A stretch of DNA of 64,000 nucleotides from an uncultured Chryseobacterium sp. (GTDB lineage: Bacteria > Bacteroidota > Bacteroidia > Flavobacteriales > Weeksellaceae). This document shows, one piece after another, positions 61,829 through 64,000 of the stretch. A program made the position numbers and the translations under genes. The notes beneath the pieces were generated by a model. It saw only the letters and a program-made list of their open reading frames with translations, was not told the DNA's origin and did no database searches. How positions within the stretch are numbered: position 1 is the first letter of the stretch; every line of letters begins with the position of its first letter. The stretch lies in assembly GCA_913776245.1 (NCBI GenBank), contig CAJYLO010000025.1, positions 1 to 64,000 on the forward strand, read 5' to 3'.

Positions 61829-64000
61829 CTATTTATTTACTGCCTGCATTGGATTGACCTTGCCATTAGAAGCGCCTCTGGCCGCTTCTTTTTGTTTCTG
61901 TTTGAAAACCTGGAACTTTCCAGGTGCCTGATCTGCCGAAGATGCTGCCCAGAAATTATTTGAGGTATCGATATCTGCTGTTTCTCTCATCGGATCCAAT
62001 TGAACAGACTTCAGTTTCTTTTCGAAATAATAGGTTTTAGAAGCCTTCTGCTCGTTCAGCCTCCAAATTTGGACACTGACTTTGTCTTTCAGTTTGGCTC
62101 CGTCTTCGAATGTGAACTCAAGAATAATTGGCATTACCAGTCCGCCTTTATTAGAAAAATCGATTTGATAAGCGGTAACATTATTTTCCTTGCGAATGTC
62201 ATTCTTTTCAACTTTCTCAAAATTTTCATTTACAGTTGTATAAGTTTTGGATGCATCAACTTTTTCCTGCCCACGGTCATATCTGTAATAAAAATCCTGA
62301 ACATCTTTATCGGAATCAGCATAAAACTTAATGTTTTTATCTTCTCTGTTTCTGATTTTGGAAATATCGTCAAAATCATTCAGGGCAGGTTTATCGACGT
62401 TATATTTGACGGTTTCCGATTTTGGAACCGCATCAAAGTCCGGTGTAGCAACCGTTACTTTATCAATAGTGATATCCACAGGATCTGTTCCATAGAACCA
62501 GCCTCTCCAGAACCAGTCCAGATCTTCGCCGCTGGCATCTTCCATTGTTCTGAAAAAATCTGCCGGTTCAGGATGGCGGAACGCCCATCTTTTTGCATAG
62601 GTTTTAAAGGCTTTATCAAACAGCTCTCTTCCCATAATGGTTTCACGGAGAATGTTGAGTCCGGTTGCCGGCTTAGAATAAGCGTTAGGCCCGAATCTGG
62701 CAATGTTTTCGGAATTGGACATAATAGGCTCCAGCTCATCTTTTGGAAGTTTCATGTAATCAACGATTGTCCAGGCCGGTCCACGTTTTGAAGGAAATTT
62801 ATTGTCCCATTTTTCTTCGGTAAGATATTCTACAAATGTATTAAGTCCTTCATCCATCCAACTCCATTGTCTTTCATCAGAATTAATGATCATCGGGAAG
62901 AAATTGTGTCCTACTTCGTGAATAATCACACCCAGCATTCCGTTTTTAATAGCTTCCGAATATGTTCCGTCTTTTTCGGTTCTTCCATAGTTAAAACAGA
63001 TCATCGGATATTCCATACCATTAGCTGCTTCTACAGATTGCGCTACCGGATATGGATAAGGAATCGTAAATTCTGAATAGGTTTTTATAGTATGTGCAAC
63101 GGCTTTTGTAGAGAATTTTCTGTAAAGTCCATAAGCTTCTTTGCCATAAAAGCTCATTGCCATTACTTTATTATTATTTTCCGGGATAGTAACCCGCATT
63201 CCGTCCCATATAAATTTCCTGGAAGAAGTCCACGCAAAATCCCTTACATCATTAGCCTCAAAAATCCAGGTTTTTCTCTCTTTCGATTTCTTTTTTTCTG
63301 CATTTTTTGCTTCATCCAAGGTTACAATTTCTACAGGCTCACTGGCGGATTCGGCTTTTCTGTATCTTGCAAGCTGATCTGATGTAAGTACCTGGCTGTA
63401 GTTTTTGCACTCTCCTGTTCCTCCGACTATGTGGTCTGCAGGCACATTGATCTTCACTTTATAGTTTCCGAAAACCAGTGCAAACTCTCCTCTTCCCGTA
63501 AACTGATGATTTTGCCAGCCGTGGAAATCACTGTACACGCACATTCTCGGAAACCACTGTGTCATTGTGTAAAGATCATTACCGTCTTCCGAAAAATTTT
63601 CATAGCCGCCTCTTCCGCCTTTTTCGATACGGTTTGGGATATTGTAATTCCAGTTGATCTTAAACACGAATTTATCGCCTTTTTTTAATGCTTTAGGAAG
63701 ATCTATTCGCATCATTGTCTTATTCACCACATAACTCAAAGCATTGCCTGAAGCATCTGTTACTTTTTCCAGGTTCACACCATAGCCGTTATCTTTAGCC
63801 GGAACTTCAGATGGTCTCAGCTTTTCCACAACGGAATATTTTCCTAATGTGGATGAAGAAGGATAATCTGCATTTTTAACAGAAGACTGCTGGTTCTCAT
63901 CCAGCTGCAGCCAGATATAGTCCAGGTCATCCGGTGAATTATTATAATAGGTAATGGTTTCAGAACCTTTCAGATTTCTTTTGTCTTCATCCAGGTAGGC
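61829..64000 (-). CDS. M1-family metallopeptidase (partial, N-terminus outside window)
   Basis: The frame is open from the right edge to the stop at 61829, about 723 residues, so the N-terminal part is missing; a GTG codon at 63829 is internal, not the start. The zinc site is clear: HEVGHNFF (HExxH) with the third ligand in WMDEGLNTFVEYLTEE about 18 residues on, and the substrate-side motif is SVEAANGMEYPMICFNYG, a variant of GAMEN. The N-terminal beta domain reads ITYYNNSPDDLDYIWLQLDENQ, a usual opening of M1 enzymes, and the C-terminal part has many Lys and Asp and ends in NPMQAVNK. Probably an exported aminopeptidase, though the signal sequence is not visible. Terminator shared at 61760-61790. 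Confidence 0.88.
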   Translation of the reverse strand, partial: AYLDEDKRNLKGSETITYYNNSPDDLDYIWLQLDENQQSSVKNADYPSSSTLGKYSVVEKLRPSEVPAKDNGYGVNLEKVTDASGNALSYVVNKTMMRIDLPKALKKGDKFVFKINWNYNIPNRIEKGGRGGYENFSEDGNDLYTMTQWFPRMCVYSDFHGWQNHQFTGRGEFALVFGNYKVKINVPADHIVGGTGECKNYSQVLTSDQLARYRKAESASEPVEIVTLDEAKNAEKKKSKERKTWIFEANDVRDFAWTSSRKFIWDGMRVTIPENNNKVMAMSFYGKEAYGLYRKFSTKAVAHTIKTYSEFTIPYPYPVAQSVEAANGMEYPMICFNYGRTEKDGTYSEAIKNGMLGVIIHEVGHNFFPMIINSDERQWSWMDEGLNTFVEYLTEEKWDNKFPSKRGPAWTIVDYMKLPKDELEPIMSNSENIARFGPNAYSKPATGLNILRETIMGRELFDKAFKTYAKRWAFRHPEPADFFRTMEDASGEDLDWFWRGWFYGTDPVDITIDKVTVATPDFDAVPKSETVKYNVDKPALNDFDDISKIRNREDKNIKFYADSDKDVQDFYYRYDRGQEKVDASKTYTTVNENFEKVEKNDIRKENNVTAYQIDFSNKGGLVMPIILEFTFEDGAKLKDKVSVQIWRLNEQKASKTYYFEKKLKSVQLDPMRETADIDTSNNFWAASSADQAPGKFQVFKQKQKEAARGASNGKVNPMQAVNK

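Overview
The window looks like a chromosomal segment from a member of the Bacteroidota, most likely class Flavobacteriia and probably the Chryseobacterium group (Weeksellaceae). The evidence is AT-rich coding sequence, carboxy-terminal type IX secretion (Por) sorting domains, TonB-type barrel proteins of the OMP_b-brl_3 kind, propeller-type sensor kinases, and promoters of the TTG/TAnnTTTG type rather than strong Shine-Dalgarno sites. No rRNA, tRNA or CRISPR array was recognised.

Layout. 1-4.4 kb: a partial acyltransferase, a three-copy 110-bp repeat, a GC-rich HU-like/DUF4469 gene and surface proteins. 4.6-8.3 kb: a propeller sensor kinase facing a LuxR-type regulator. 8.6-10.3 kb: pyruvate oxidase/quinone-linked pyruvate dehydrogenase (poxB). 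10.7-14.8 kb: an accessory island with two small element-type DNA-binding genes and a tyrosine recombinase lying between two oppositely oriented pieces of a type I restriction specificity gene (hsdS). Both pieces break at the same 15-bp inverted repeat, and the right junction runs into a 5'-truncated T9SS cargo gene. 15-22.9 kb: a TonB-like barrel, a TPR sensor kinase/LuxR regulator operon, a T9SS cargo protein and a truncated Crp/Fnr relic.

23.2-44.2 kb is one signal-controlled exopolysaccharide locus. An NtrC-type (sigma-54) regulator, a FIST sensor protein and a giant GAF/PAS hybrid kinase precede a CheY-like protein, Wza- and Wzc-like export proteins, a flippase, a Wzy-like polymerase, four glycosyltransferases, an acetyltransferase, a WecA-type initiating transferase and an unusual 766-residue protein combining APH-kinase, nucleotidyltransferase-like and thymidylate-kinase-like parts. 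The three intergenic gaps in the structural part share a TTTTCCA/TGGAA dyad and a TGATTA(T/A)CAA box. The first also carries a GG-N10-GC element with sigma-54 spacing.

46.5-56.6 kb is a second, synthase-type polysaccharide system: a YaiO-like outer-membrane barrel converges on an operon of hybrid kinase, CheY-like regulator, membrane HEAT-repeat protein and a 1143-residue GT2 synthase fused to an LTA-synthase-like phosphotransferase domain. Two polysaccharide systems, each headed by a kinase with its own HPt domain and a single-domain receiver, therefore lie within 35 kb.

56.9-61.5 kb: a TonB-like barrel divergent from an OmpR-type kinase/regulator pair, with three exact 11-bp-spaced GTTAATG repeats between them. 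The window ends inside an M1-family metallopeptidase gene.
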